Shown: positions 16,899 through 24,721 of the stretch, piece after piece
How positions within the stretch are numbered: the first letter of the stretch is position 1
Layout: every line of letters begins with the position of its first letter
Source: Micromonospora narathiwatensis
Lineage (GTDB): Bacteria > Actinomycetota > Actinomycetes > Mycobacteriales > Micromonosporaceae
Assembly: GCF_900089605.1 (NCBI RefSeq)
Contig: NZ_LT594324.1
Coordinates: forward strand, 2,480,001-2,544,000
Reading direction: 5' to 3'
DNA length: 64,000 nucleotides
Notes under the pieces: generated by a model
What the model was told of the DNA's origin: nothing
Seen by the model: only the letters and a program-made list of their open reading frames with translations
Database searches by the model: none
Made by a program: the position numbers and the translations under genes

Positions 16899-17549
16899 GT
16901 GACCGAGACCGGACAGGGGACCGAGACGATGACGACGACCGCCGACATGTGGTTCGACCCGCGCTGCCCGTGGGCGTGGAACGCCTCCCGCTGGCTGCTG
17001 GAGGTGGAACAGGTCCGCGACGTGCGGGTCCGGTTCCACGTGATGAGCCTGTCCGTGCTCAACCAGGGGCGCGACGGGCTGGAGGAGTGGTACCGGGAGT
17101 GGCTCGAGCCCGGCATGGGCCCGGTCCGGGTCGCCGTGGCCGCCGCGCAGAAGTTCGGCCCCGAGGTGCTGCGCGACCTCTACACCGCACTGGGCAACCG
17201 GATCCACCACGAGCGGGCGCCGATCGGCCGGGAGCTGTACGTGGCGGCGCTGACCGAGGTCGGCCTGCCCGTCGAACTGGCCGACGCCGCCGACTCCACC
17301 GACCACGACGAGGCCCTGCTGGCCAGCCACCACGCCGGCCTGGAGCCGGTCGGCGAGGACCTGGGCACCCCCACCATCCACGTCACCGGCCCCGACGGCC
17401 GGGTGAACGCGTTCTTCGGTCCGGTCGTGGCGCCGATCCCGCGCGGCGCGGCCGCCGGCCGGCTCTGGGACGGGGTCCTGCTGGTCTCCGGCACCGACGG
17501 TTTCTTCGAGCTCAAGCGGGCCCGCACCCGCCGGCCGATCGAGCGCTGA
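16899..17549 (+). CDS. DsbA-fold mycothiol-dependent reductase (Rv2466c-like)
   Basis: A 216-residue thioredoxin-fold protein close to Mycobacterium tuberculosis Rv2466c, a mycothiol-dependent nitroreductase/oxidoreductase. The opening WFDPRCPWAWNASRW aligns with the Rv2466c active-site region, but the CxxC there reads CPWA here, so only the nucleophilic Cys remains. Other family landmarks are FHVMSLSVLN, HHAGLEPVGEDLGTPTIHV and the C-terminal FFELKRARTRRP. A monothiol version could still form a mixed disulfide with mycothiol. The MFS gene starts three bases after its stop, so the two are probably co-transcribed. Confidence 0.87.
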   Translation: MTETGQGTETMTTTADMWFDPRCPWAWNASRWLLEVEQVRDVRVRFHVMSLSVLNQGRDGLEEWYREWLEPGMGPVRVAVAAAQKFGPEVLRDLYTALGNRIHHERAPIGRELYVAALTEVGLPVELADAADSTDHDEALLASHHAGLEPVGEDLGTPTIHVTGPDGRVNAFFGPVVAPIPRGAAAGRLWDGVLLVSGTDGFFELKRARTRRPIER

Positions 17550-17552
17550 CCC

Positions 17553-18797
17553 GTGCCCGGCCGTCTGCTGCCCGAGCCCGGACCGGCGCGTACGCTCGCG
17601 CTGGCCCAGCTGAGCAACTCGATCGGTGACGGGGCGTTCCTCGTCACCTCCGCGCTCTACTTCACCCAGGTGGTCGGCCTGTCGCCCGGGCAGGTCGGGC
17701 TCGGGCTCTCCGCCGGCTGGGCGGTCGGTCTGCTGGCCGGAGTGCCGGCGGGTCACGCGGCCGACCGGCGTGACGCCCGCCGGGTGGCGGTCCTGCTGGC
17801 CGCCGTCACGGCCCTGGCCGTCGCTGCGTTCCTGCTGGTCCGCCAGCCGGCCGTCTTCGTCCTGGTGGCCGCCCTCTACGGCAGCGGTCAGACCGGTCTG
17901 GCGGCGGTGCGCCAGGCGCTGCTGGCCCGGCTGGTGGAGCCGGCCCGGCGTACCGAGGTGCGGGCGCGGTTGCAGTCGGTGGTCAACGCCGGTCTCGGTC
18001 TGGGGGCGGCCCTCGGCGGCCTGGCGCTCTGGGCGCACACCGCCGGGGCGTACCGGTCGGTGCTCGTGGTGGACGCGGCGGCCTTCCTGGTCGCGGCGCT
18101 GCTGCTGTGGCGGCTGCCGGCGCGGCGGCCCACGGCGGCCCGGCCCGGGGCCGGCGGCGGGCGCCTCGCGGTGCTCCGGGACCGGCCGTACGCGCTGCTC
18201 ACCGCCCTGAACGCGGTGATGATGCTGTACCTGCCGCTGCTCAGCCTGGTGCTGCCGCTCTGGGTGGCGCGGCGCACCGCGGCCCCGTCCTGGCTGGCGG
18301 CGGCGCTGCTGGTGGTCAACACGGCGGCGGTGATGCTCGCCCAGGTGCGGGTGGCCCGGCGGGTGGTGGACCCGGCCGGCGCGGTGCGCTCGCTGCGGCG
18401 GGCCGGGGTCACCATGGTCGTCGCCTGTGGACTCTTCGCGCTCTCGGCCGCCACCACCGCGCCCTGGGCGGCGGCGGCGATCCTGCTGGCCGGCGCCGGC
18501 GCTCAGGTGTACGCCGAGATGGCGCACGGCGCGGGCGCCTGGCAGCTCAGCTTCGACCTGGCGCCGGCCGACCGGCACGGCCTGTACCAGGGCTTCTTCG
18601 GCAGCGGGGTGCCGCTGGCCCGGATGCTCGGCCCGGTGCTGCTGACCTGGCTGATCGTCGACGGCGGGTCGGTGGGCTGGTTGGCCTTCGCCGGCCTCTA
18701 CGCCGCCGCGGCCGTCGGGATCGGCCTGGTGGTACGGGGTGCGGGGCGTCCGGCGCCGGCTGACGCCTCCCGAGCACCGGCCCTACGGGCGGGGTGA
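17553..18797 (+). CDS. MFS transporter
   Basis: A 414-residue, 12-helix major facilitator starting with GTG three bases after the reductase gene. Helices are visible from about residue 25 (SIGDGAFLVTSALYF) onward. The loop 2-3 motif GVPAGHAADRRDARRVAV at about residues 63-80 is a variant of the MFS motif A. A central Pro/Arg/Gly linker lies near residues 190-205. The family resembles putative drug or metabolite efflux pumps of actinomycetes. Its coupling with a mycothiol reductase suggests detoxification, but no substrate can be assigned. Confidence 0.85.
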   Translation: MPGRLLPEPGPARTLALAQLSNSIGDGAFLVTSALYFTQVVGLSPGQVGLGLSAGWAVGLLAGVPAGHAADRRDARRVAVLLAAVTALAVAAFLLVRQPAVFVLVAALYGSGQTGLAAVRQALLARLVEPARRTEVRARLQSVVNAGLGLGAALGGLALWAHTAGAYRSVLVVDAAAFLVAALLLWRLPARRPTAARPGAGGGRLAVLRDRPYALLTALNAVMMLYLPLLSLVLPLWVARRTAAPSWLAAALLVVNTAAVMLAQVRVARRVVDPAGAVRSLRRAGVTMVVACGLFALSAATTAPWAAAAILLAGAGAQVYAEMAHGAGAWQLSFDLAPADRHGLYQGFFGSGVPLARMLGPVLLTWLIVDGGSVGWLAFAGLYAAAAVGIGLVVRGAGRPAPADASRAPALRAG

Positions 18798-18908
18798 GGG
18801 CGTCCGCCGCCGCGTCCCGGGACACCATGCGGCGGCCCCGACCACTAGCGTGGAACACGAGATGGACCTGTCGACGAAACACGCCACCGCCCTGACGGGA
18901 CAAGCCGG

Positions 18909-19907
18909 ATGAGCCCCACCCAACGGCGCCTCGATCCGGACCAGGTCCGGCGCTACGTCGCGGCGTCCCTCGGTCCCACGCCCCGGGTCGTCGAGTGCGG
19001 TCCGTTGACCGGCGGCGGGTTCGCCGCCGTCTGGTGGGTGACCCTGGACGACGGGCGGGCCGTGGTGCTGAAGGTCGGGCCGCCGCCGTCCGTGCCGCTG
19101 CTGCGCTACGAGCTCGACATGATCGGCGCCGAGGCCCGCTACCTGCGGCTGGTCGCCGAGCGGGCGCCCGCCGTTCCGGCCGCGCCGCTGCTGCACCACG
19201 GCAGCGACCCGGTGCTGGGCGACTGGCTGCTCACCGGCCTGCTACCGGGCCGGACGCTCTGGGCGCTGACCGAGGCCGGCGTCGACACCGCCGTGGTCGA
19301 GGCCGAGTTCGGCGTCGCGCTCGCCACCCTGCACGGCATCACCGGTGACCGGTACGGCTACGACGGCGGGCGGGCCTGCGCCGACACCTGGCGGGCCGCG
19401 TACCTGTCCATGCTGGACGACCTGCTCGCCGACGCCGCGGACTGGCGGGTGCCGCTGCCGCTGCCGGCGGCCCGGATCCGGGAACTGGTCGACCGGCACG
19501 CCCACGTCCTCGACGTGGTACGCCGCCCGGCGCTGCTGCACTTCGACTGCTGGGCGGGCAACGTGCTCGCGACGGACGGCCCGGACGGCACGCCCCGGCT
19601 CAGCGGCCTGGTCGACGGCGAGCGTTACCTCTGGGGCGACCCGCTGCTGGATCTGGTCTCGCCGTTGCTGTTCCGGCGTACCGAGGACGAACCGGAGCAT
19701 CCGGTGGTGCGGGCGTACCGGACGATCTCGCCGTTCCCGCTCGACGCCGGCGTACGCCGCCGGCTGGGCCTGTACCGGCTCTACCTCTACCTGTTGATGA
19801 CGGTGGAGATGCCCAGCCGGGGGATCACCGCCGAGTCCGAGCCGTGGCGGGTCACCCACCTCGCCACGCTGCTCGACCAGGAACTGTCCGACCTCGACAA
19901 ACCCTGA
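18909..19907 (+). CDS. Aminoglycoside phosphotransferase (APH)-family kinase-like protein
   Basis: A 332-residue small-molecule kinase fold. The catalytic loop reads LLHFDCWAGNVLA at about residues 213-225 (HxDxxxxN), and the metal-binding segment is LSGLVDGERYLWGDPLLDL, where the usual IDxE/D is VDGE. An N-terminal lobe with GGGFAAVWWVT (a nucleotide loop) and the VLKVG lysine is visible near residues 36-56. The substrate is unknown; the APH family also includes homoserine, choline and fructosamine kinases. It converges on corA with six bases between stops. Confidence 0.83.
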   Translation: MSPTQRRLDPDQVRRYVAASLGPTPRVVECGPLTGGGFAAVWWVTLDDGRAVVLKVGPPPSVPLLRYELDMIGAEARYLRLVAERAPAVPAAPLLHHGSDPVLGDWLLTGLLPGRTLWALTEAGVDTAVVEAEFGVALATLHGITGDRYGYDGGRACADTWRAAYLSMLDDLLADAADWRVPLPLPAARIRELVDRHAHVLDVVRRPALLHFDCWAGNVLATDGPDGTPRLSGLVDGERYLWGDPLLDLVSPLLFRRTEDEPEHPVVRAYRTISPFPLDAGVRRRLGLYRLYLYLLMTVEMPSRGITAESEPWRVTHLATLLDQELSDLDKP

Positions 19908-19913
19908 GCCGGC

Positions 19914-21023
19914 CTACAGCCAGCCCGAGCGCCGGAACAGCCGGTGCAGGGTTACCCCGGCGACGGCCATCACCAGCAGCGCCACCGGATAGCCGTACCG
20001 CCAGCCCAGCTCCGGCATGTGGTCGAAGTTCATGCCGTAGACCCCGGCCACCGCGGTCTGGGTGGCGGCGATCGCCGCCCACGCCGCGATCTTGCGCATG
20101 TCGTTGTTCTGGTCGACGGCGAGCTGCGCAAGCCGCGCCTGGAGCATCGAGTTGAGCAGTTCGTCGGCGGAGCTGACCCGGTCCACGGCGCGGGTGAGCC
20201 GGCCCTCCACGTCCACGAACCAGCGGTGCAGCGCCGGGGGTGGGCCGCCGACCCGTTGTTCCCGTACCGCCCGCAGTGGCGCGGCCAACGGCAGCACCGC
20301 CCGCTTGAACTCCACCACCTCCCGCTTGAGCTGGTAGATGTGCTGGATGTCGGCCCGACGGTCGCGAGCGAAGACGCTCTCCTCCACCCGTTCGAGGTCG
20401 CTCTCCAGGTGCCCGGCGACCTCCAGGTAGAGGTCGACCATCCGGTCGCAGACCGCGTACGCGACGGCCCACGGTCCGGCGGCCAGCAGACCCGGGCGGC
20501 GCTCGATCCCCGCCCGGACCCGGGTGAGGGCACCGGTCGCGCCGTGCCGGACGGTGATGACGAACCGGTCGCCGAGGAAGACCATCACGTCGCCGGTGTC
20601 GATCACCTCGGACGTGTCGGTCAGCTCGGCGTGCTCGACGTACCCGGCCGTGCGCAGCACCAGCAGGGTGACATCGCCGTGCCGCTGCGCCGTGGGACGG
20701 TGCCCGTCGGTGCGGGCCTGCGCGACGGCCAACTCGTCCAGGCCGAAGGTGCGGCCGACCGCCGCCAGCACGTCCGCGTCCGGCTCGTGCAGGCCCAACC
20801 AGACGAACGACCGACGGTGCCGCCGGCTGCGCGCGTACGCGTCGGCGAAGTGCGGCCGGCCCGGTTCCCGCCGGCCGGTCACGTAGACCGCGCAGTCGAC
20901 CACGGCGTCCGGATTGGACCGTGGCGCGGGCACCCTCGCGTCGGCGTTCCGCCTGGTCAGGCGGGTGAGCAGGGTGGAAAGGCGCCGCCCGCCCCATCGG
21001 GTCCGTGCCGCCGACCGGTCCAC
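19914..21023 (-). CDS. corA: CorA family Mg2+/divalent metal transporter
   Basis: A 369-residue CorA-type channel. It has a large cytoplasmic N-terminal domain, a long helix rich in acidic residues (DLERVEESVFARDRRADIQ near 205-225), and two C-terminal membrane helices. The pore signature YGMNF follows the first helix (AIAATQTAVAGVYGMNF), and a basic tail ends in RRSGWL. CorA homopentamers admit Mg2+ (or Co2+/Ni2+) down the membrane potential. GTG 21023 is preceded by an excellent GGAGGAGGT. Its first ~30 residues are Arg-rich. Confidence 0.92.
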   Translation of the reverse strand: MDRSAARTRWGGRRLSTLLTRLTRRNADARVPAPRSNPDAVVDCAVYVTGRREPGRPHFADAYARSRRHRRSFVWLGLHEPDADVLAAVGRTFGLDELAVAQARTDGHRPTAQRHGDVTLLVLRTAGYVEHAELTDTSEVIDTGDVMVFLGDRFVITVRHGATGALTRVRAGIERRPGLLAAGPWAVAYAVCDRMVDLYLEVAGHLESDLERVEESVFARDRRADIQHIYQLKREVVEFKRAVLPLAAPLRAVREQRVGGPPPALHRWFVDVEGRLTRAVDRVSSADELLNSMLQARLAQLAVDQNNDMRKIAAWAAIAATQTAVAGVYGMNFDHMPELGWRYGYPVALLVMAVAGVTLHRLFRRSGWL

Positions 21024-21133
21024 CGCGCACCTCCTCCGGCAACCCCGGCTCGGCGCGAGTCCGGAGCCGCCGTCCGCCGGGAACTGACGGCCAACCGTAC
21101 GGCGTGCGCGCGGGTCGGTGTGTCCGGCGCGCG

Positions 21134-21784
21134 TCAGCGGGTGGCGGTGGCGAAGACGACGATGTTGTCCGGATAGCTGCCGGTACGCGGGTTGAAGCGG
21201 CCGCCGCAGGTGATCAGGCGCAGCCGTGCCTCCGCGCCGCCGCCGTACACCCGGTCGGTGGGGAAGCGGTCCTTCGGGTACGCCCCGACGCCGTCCACGG
21301 TGAACGTGGCGACCTGGCCGTCGACCCGGCTGATCCGTACCGTGTCTCCGGGGCGCAGCCGGCCCAGGTCGAAGAAGACCGCCGGCCCGTTCTGCGAGTC
21401 CACATGCCCCACCAGCACGGCGTTGCCCGCCTCGCCCGGGGTGGGGCCGGGACGGTACCAGCCCGCGATCTCCGGGTGGTCCAGCGGCGGCACCTCCAGC
21501 TCGCCGTCGTCGTCGGTGGCGACCGGGACGATGGCGGCGTCGACGCCGATGCGCGGAATGGTGACGCGGGCCGGTTCGGAGCGGGGCAGCACCGGCCCGG
21601 GTGAACCGGAGGGTTCGGCCGTCGGGGCCGCCGAGGCCCCCGGCTGGGGCGGTCGCAGGGAGGTGGTGCCGAGACCGGCGGCGACCAGGCCGGCGCCGGT
21701 CGCTCCGGCGATGGTGACCGCGGCGACGACCGCCGCGGTGCGGGCCTTCGACGGCCCGTCTCCGTTGCTGCTCTTCGGCGACAG
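21134..21784 (-). CDS. Class F sortase, apparent CTG start
   Basis: A transpeptidase anchoring surface proteins to the wall. The catalytic triad is His127 (VGHVDS), Cys193 (LITCGG) and Arg200 (NPRTGSY). The catalytic domain alone begins at GTG 21592, but the frame stays open upstream and encodes an N-terminal membrane helix (about residues 14-40, ARTAAVVAAVTIAGATGAG) and a Pro/Ala/Ser stalk, as in other membrane-anchored sortases. No ATG, GTG or TTG exists between the upstream in-frame stop (21875-21877) and 21592. CTG 21784 has a perfect GGAGGT five bases upstream, so I take it as the start (216 residues). It follows its likely substrate gene on the same strand. Confidence 0.82.
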   Translation of the reverse strand: MSPKSSNGDGPSKARTAAVVAAVTIAGATGAGLVAAGLGTTSLRPPQPGASAAPTAEPSGSPGPVLPRSEPARVTIPRIGVDAAIVPVATDDDGELEVPPLDHPEIAGWYRPGPTPGEAGNAVLVGHVDSQNGPAVFFDLGRLRPGDTVRISRVDGQVATFTVDGVGAYPKDRFPTDRVYGGGAEARLRLITCGGRFNPRTGSYPDNIVVFATATR

Positions 21785-21789
21785 GTTCC

Positions 21790-21795
21790 ACCTCC
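21790..21795 (-). promoter_or_regulatory. Ribosome-binding site supporting the CTG start of the sortase
   Basis: Read on the minus strand this is GGAGGT, followed by GGAAC and then CTG at 21784. It is the only strong Shine-Dalgarno sequence in the interval that could produce a membrane-anchored sortase. Confidence 0.65.
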
Positions 21796-21874
21796 GGTCC
21801 GACGTGGGCGCGGCGCCCGCGCCGGACGTCGTCCGGCGCGGGCCTCCTCGCCCAGGGATGGTGAGGCGAGGTCG

Positions 21875-22375
21875 TCAGGCGGCGGTCGCGCGCCGTCGGC
21901 GGCGCACCAGCACGTACGTCCCGCCGGCGACCGCTGCGGCGGCCAGCGCGCCGCCCGCGACGAGCACGCCGGTGTCGCCGTGCCTGCCGCCGGCGCCGGC
22001 CTGGGCGCCGCCGATCGGGGTGGCGCCGATCGCGATGACGGTGAAGGTGGCCGTGCCGCCGTTGCTGCCATCCCCGCAGGTGGTGTTGACCGTGTACGTG
22101 CCGAGGGTGAACCCGGCGGTGAAGAGTTCGGCGCTCAGCCCACCTCCGGCCGCGGCCGTGGTGGACCGTACGTTCTCGTCCCGGTCCGGCCCGGTGATGT
22201 GGAACAGCGCGTCGCCGTTCGCCGGGTTGCATTCCGTCGTGGTGAGCACGACCGTCCCACCGACCGGGGTGGTGGCGGGCGAGACGGTGGTGTCCGCGAG
22301 CGCGGCGGCCGGGAGCAGGAGCGTGCCGAGGCCCACGCCGACCGCCGTCGATCCGAGAATTCTCTGTGCCTTCAT
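21875..22375 (-). CDS. Secreted protein with sortase-type sorting signal (probable sortase substrate)
   Basis: A 166-residue exported protein. It has a signal peptide of about 27 residues ending ALA, then a Thr/Gly-rich beta domain with one Cys pair (TECNPANG and NTTCGDGSNGG). The C-terminal cell-wall sorting region is a G-D-T-G motif (GGRHGDTG), then about 20 hydrophobic residues (VLVAGGALAAAAVAGGTYV) and an RRRRR tail. The canonical LPxTG is absent, the conserved part being only xxxTG. The class F sortase gene begins 90 bases downstream, so this is its probable substrate. The role is unknown; it may be a small surface adhesin or sheath-like protein. Confidence 0.78.
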   Translation of the reverse strand: MKAQRILGSTAVGVGLGTLLLPAAALADTTVSPATTPVGGTVVLTTTECNPANGDALFHITGPDRDENVRSTTAAAGGGLSAELFTAGFTLGTYTVNTTCGDGSNGGTATFTVIAIGATPIGGAQAGAGGRHGDTGVLVAGGALAAAAVAGGTYVLVRRRRRATAA

Positions 22376-22965
22376 CCGCGTCTTCCCTCACTTTTCGTCC
22401 GCTGACTGCGTGGGACGTCGTTCGGGTGGCCAACTCCGTGACTAGCACCGGTGTGGCCAACACTAGGAGGGTTGCGGCGGTCACTCAGCGTAAATGAGAA
22501 ATCTTCGTTGCCGTCACGAGTCCTCCCTCCCGCCGGGGAGCGCCGGACCTGCCCGCCCAGCCGCGTCCCGAGCGCCGAGGCGTCGCGGTGCCCGCTGCGC
22601 CGGCTGGTCCCGTTCGGGGTGAGGCGGCCGGACGCGGCCTGTGGGGCGGTCCGAGACATCACGTCCCCGATGTCCGATCTGGCCTCGGCCCCCGACAGCC
22701 GCTCACGCCATCGCCTTTCCCGGGCGAGCCATGATTCGCAAGGATCGACGCCACGGCTTCGCTGGATCCGCATTCCGCCCCGGACGAGACGACGATCCCT
22801 GGCGGTGTCGCGCCATCCGCGCGGCAACAACTCATCTGCCGACCCGAAAGAGGCAACGACCCCCGTTCGTCGTCGCGTACGGCCCGCCGCGGACCCCCGA
22901 CGCTCGCCGGCCGGGCGCATCCTCGTGACCAACGGCCCTGGCCGTTCCGGGGGTGGGGGAGGACC
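22376..22965. other. Non-coding interval upstream of the sortase substrate and DUF6767-like gene
   Basis: About 590 bp between divergent genes. Open frames exist on both strands but have no recognisable domain and unfavourable codon use. Base composition from about 22680 to 22860 is less GC-rich than the neighbours. The minus-strand end near 22380-22500 must carry the promoter of the secreted protein, although no clear -35/-10 pair stands out. I see no riboswitch or repeat. Confidence 0.4.
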
Positions 22966-23217
22966 GTGGTGGACGTGAGCACCACGAGCAGAGCGGCCAG
23001 GCCGGCGGCGAGTTGCCCGATCCGCCCGGGTGAGCCGTGCACCCTGTGCCAGCTCGACGTCACCGGGCCGCAGGACTGCCCGCTGGTCTATCTGGTGATG
23101 GGGGACGACGAACTGCGGGACGGGCTGCACCAGGCCCGACTGGCCCGGCCCGGCACGCGGCGGCCCCGACCGGCTCGGCACGCCGGGGCGGCGCACCCGT
23201 CGCCGTCCGGGTGCTGA
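22966..23217 (+). CDS. Small Cys-containing protein, DUF6767-like
   Basis: An 83-residue protein with the compact core CPIRPGEPCTLC, then GPQDCPLVYLVMGDDEL. I recall this pattern from small actinobacterial proteins of unknown function (DUF6767-like); the name is from memory. Four Cys residues (CxxxxxxxCxxC and a later C) could bind a metal. The start is GTG 22966 or the adjacent GTG 22969, with GGGGGAGG just upstream. The last 25 residues are low-complexity Arg/Pro/Ala and may be a poorly conserved tail. It lies at the edge of a decayed region. Confidence 0.6.
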   Translation: MVDVSTTSRAARPAASCPIRPGEPCTLCQLDVTGPQDCPLVYLVMGDDELRDGLHQARLARPGTRRPRPARHAGAAHPSPSGC

Positions 23218-23256
23218 ACCCGCCGCTCGGTGGCCACCTGCCGGTGCCGGTGCTGT

Positions 23257-23415
23257 TCACCGAGCCGGTGGGTCAGCGCGGTCCAGACCTGTCTCGTGCG
23301 CGAGGACGACCGCCTGGACCCGGTCGCGCAGGCCGAGCTTGGTGAGGACGGCGGAGACGTGGGTCTTCACCGTGGCGGTGCTCAGGTGCAGCCGGGCGGC
23401 GATCTCCGCGTTGGG
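23257..23415 (-). pseudogene. Remnant of a LuxR-type response regulator (C-terminal HTH only)
   Basis: The minus strand encodes 52 residues that match the end of a NarL/LuxR response regulator: [20 protein letters not shown], then [20 protein letters not shown] and a stop at 23257. This covers most of the helix-turn-helix and the last helix. Upstream of position 23415 the match ends abruptly and the sequence runs into the region preceding the methyltransferase. The receiver domain and the start are missing. It is a truncated relic, probably from a deletion or insertion junction. Confidence 0.72.
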
Positions 23416-23474
23416 CGGCGAATCACACGATCGCCTCTTGTCCGGCGGCCCTGCCAGGGAGTTGGCTCATCGGC

Positions 23475-24206
23475 ATGGCCCGTATCGCATACGACCACGC
23501 CGACGCGGCGGCGTTCGAGGCAACCCGCCATCTCGCCGATGGCGGGCTCGCCTCATGGCGGGCCGCCGCGATCCGGCACCTCGCCCCGCACCCGGGCCTC
23601 CGGCTGCTCGACCTGGGCGCCGGCACTGGTAGCTGGGCGCGGGCCTTCACCACCTGGTTCCCCGGCGCCGACATCATCGCCGTCGAGCCGTCGGCGGCAA
23701 TGCGCGCCCGTTCCGTGTTCGCGCCCATCCTCGCCGGCGACGCCGCACACATCCCGCTCGAGGACGACAGCATCGACGCCGCTTGGATGTCCACTGTCAT
23801 CCACCACGTTCCCGACCTGGCCGTCGCGGCCCACGAACTGCGCCGAGTCCTGCGCCCCGGCGCTCCCGTGCTCATCCGATCGGCGTTCGCCGGCCGCCAT
23901 CAGGCGATCACCCTGTTCCGCTACTTCCCGGAAGCCATCCGAGTCCTCGACACCTACCCCAGCATCGCCGACGTCGAATCCGCCTTCGCCGACGCCGGGT
24001 TCGCCACGGTGGCCATCGAACAGGTCCCCCAGATCACCGCCCCATCGCTTCGGGAGGCGGCCACCACACTACGACGGGAAGCGCACACTCCGCTTAAACT
24101 GATCACCGACGACGAGTACGCCGCCGGCGTCAGGCGACTCCGCGAAGCCGCGCAGGTCGACACCGGACCGGTGATCGACGCACTGGACCTTCTGGTTCTG
24201 CGGTGA
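23475..24206 (+). CDS. Class I SAM-dependent methyltransferase
   Basis: A 243-residue methyltransferase of the Methyltransf_11/UbiE type. Motif I is LLDLGAGTGSW at about residues 43-53; the acidic end of strand 2 is IIAVEPSAAM, and motif II/III regions are AGDAAHIPLEDDSIDAAWMS and ELRRVLRPGAPVLIRSAF. The substrate is unknown. Codons include more A- and T-ending forms than neighbouring genes (for example the stretch near 24080-24100). It is flanked on both sides by gene remnants, which suggests a transferred or rearranged insert. No obvious ribosome-binding site precedes the ATG at 23475. Confidence 0.82.
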   Translation: MARIAYDHADAAAFEATRHLADGGLASWRAAAIRHLAPHPGLRLLDLGAGTGSWARAFTTWFPGADIIAVEPSAAMRARSVFAPILAGDAAHIPLEDDSIDAAWMSTVIHHVPDLAVAAHELRRVLRPGAPVLIRSAFAGRHQAITLFRYFPEAIRVLDTYPSIADVESAFADAGFATVAIEQVPQITAPSLREAATTLRREAHTPLKLITDDEYAAGVRRLREAAQVDTGPVIDALDLLVLR

Positions 24207-24224
24207 ACATCGGCAGTGTGCCGA

Positions 24225-24445
24225 AAGCTCGAACCTGGCGGGCGCCGAGCCGGCGGGGGGTGGCAGTGGCTCGCCGGTCTCCAGCGGTGTCTTGAGGCTG
24301 GCGAGCAGCGCGGGCCGGCCGCCGCTGCCGTCGAGCCGACCGCGCGGTGCATTTCGCTGCGGGGGAGAAGTCGTCGTGGGTCACGGTCAGCAGGACGGTG
24401 TCCCCCGTACGGCGCGAGGTCGAAGGTGGCCTTGTCCGACCGCCT
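24225..24445 (-). pseudogene. Frameshifted remnant of an SRPBCC/AHSA1-domain protein
   Basis: In three successive minus-strand frames the sequence reads KATFDLAPYG, then DTVLLTVTHDDFSP, then SEMHRAV, then GRPALLASLKTPLETGEPLP. In that order these are the C-terminal half of an activator-of-Hsp90/START-like (SRPBCC) domain protein. Shifts occur at the C5 run 24402-24406, near the G5 run 24361-24365 and around 24310-24340. No start or intact N-terminal half is recognisable up to 24720. It is a decayed gene; the rest of 24446-24700 shows nothing I can assign. Confidence 0.7.
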
Positions 24446-24707
24446 TAAACCCAGCCTCCTAGGATGCCGAAGGGGAGTGTGGCCTCCCCGACACGACGAC
24501 GCGAACCGGCAGAACACCGCGTGGGCGGCAGCCACACCCGGAGCGCCGACCAGCAGGGGGCGCGGATCGGCCTGCGGACCGCGGCGTACCTGGTCCGGCA
24601 TCAGTTCCGCCCGCTGCGGTGAGCGTCGCCCCGGCGCGCTCGACAGCGATGGTGTGGTGGACGGATCCGGCACCGTAAACCGGGTCGGCGGAAGCTGCCA
24701 CCGCTGG

Positions 24708-24713
24708 TAGGTT
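24708..24713 (+). promoter_or_regulatory. -10 box near the start of the MFS gene (TAGGTT)
   Basis: TAGGTT is eight bases before GTG 24722, with no ribosome-binding site between. This suits a leaderless or very short-leader transcript. Confidence 0.4.
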
Positions 24714-24721
24714 CGCTGGCC

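Noticed and set aside
16143..18578. 811-residue minus-strand open frame ending in Arg/Pro runs
   Set aside because: It overlaps the reductase and MFS genes; composition is that of an antisense frame.
22451..22978. 175-residue plus-strand open frame
   Set aside because: No domain, mixed low-quality codons, and no ribosome-binding site.
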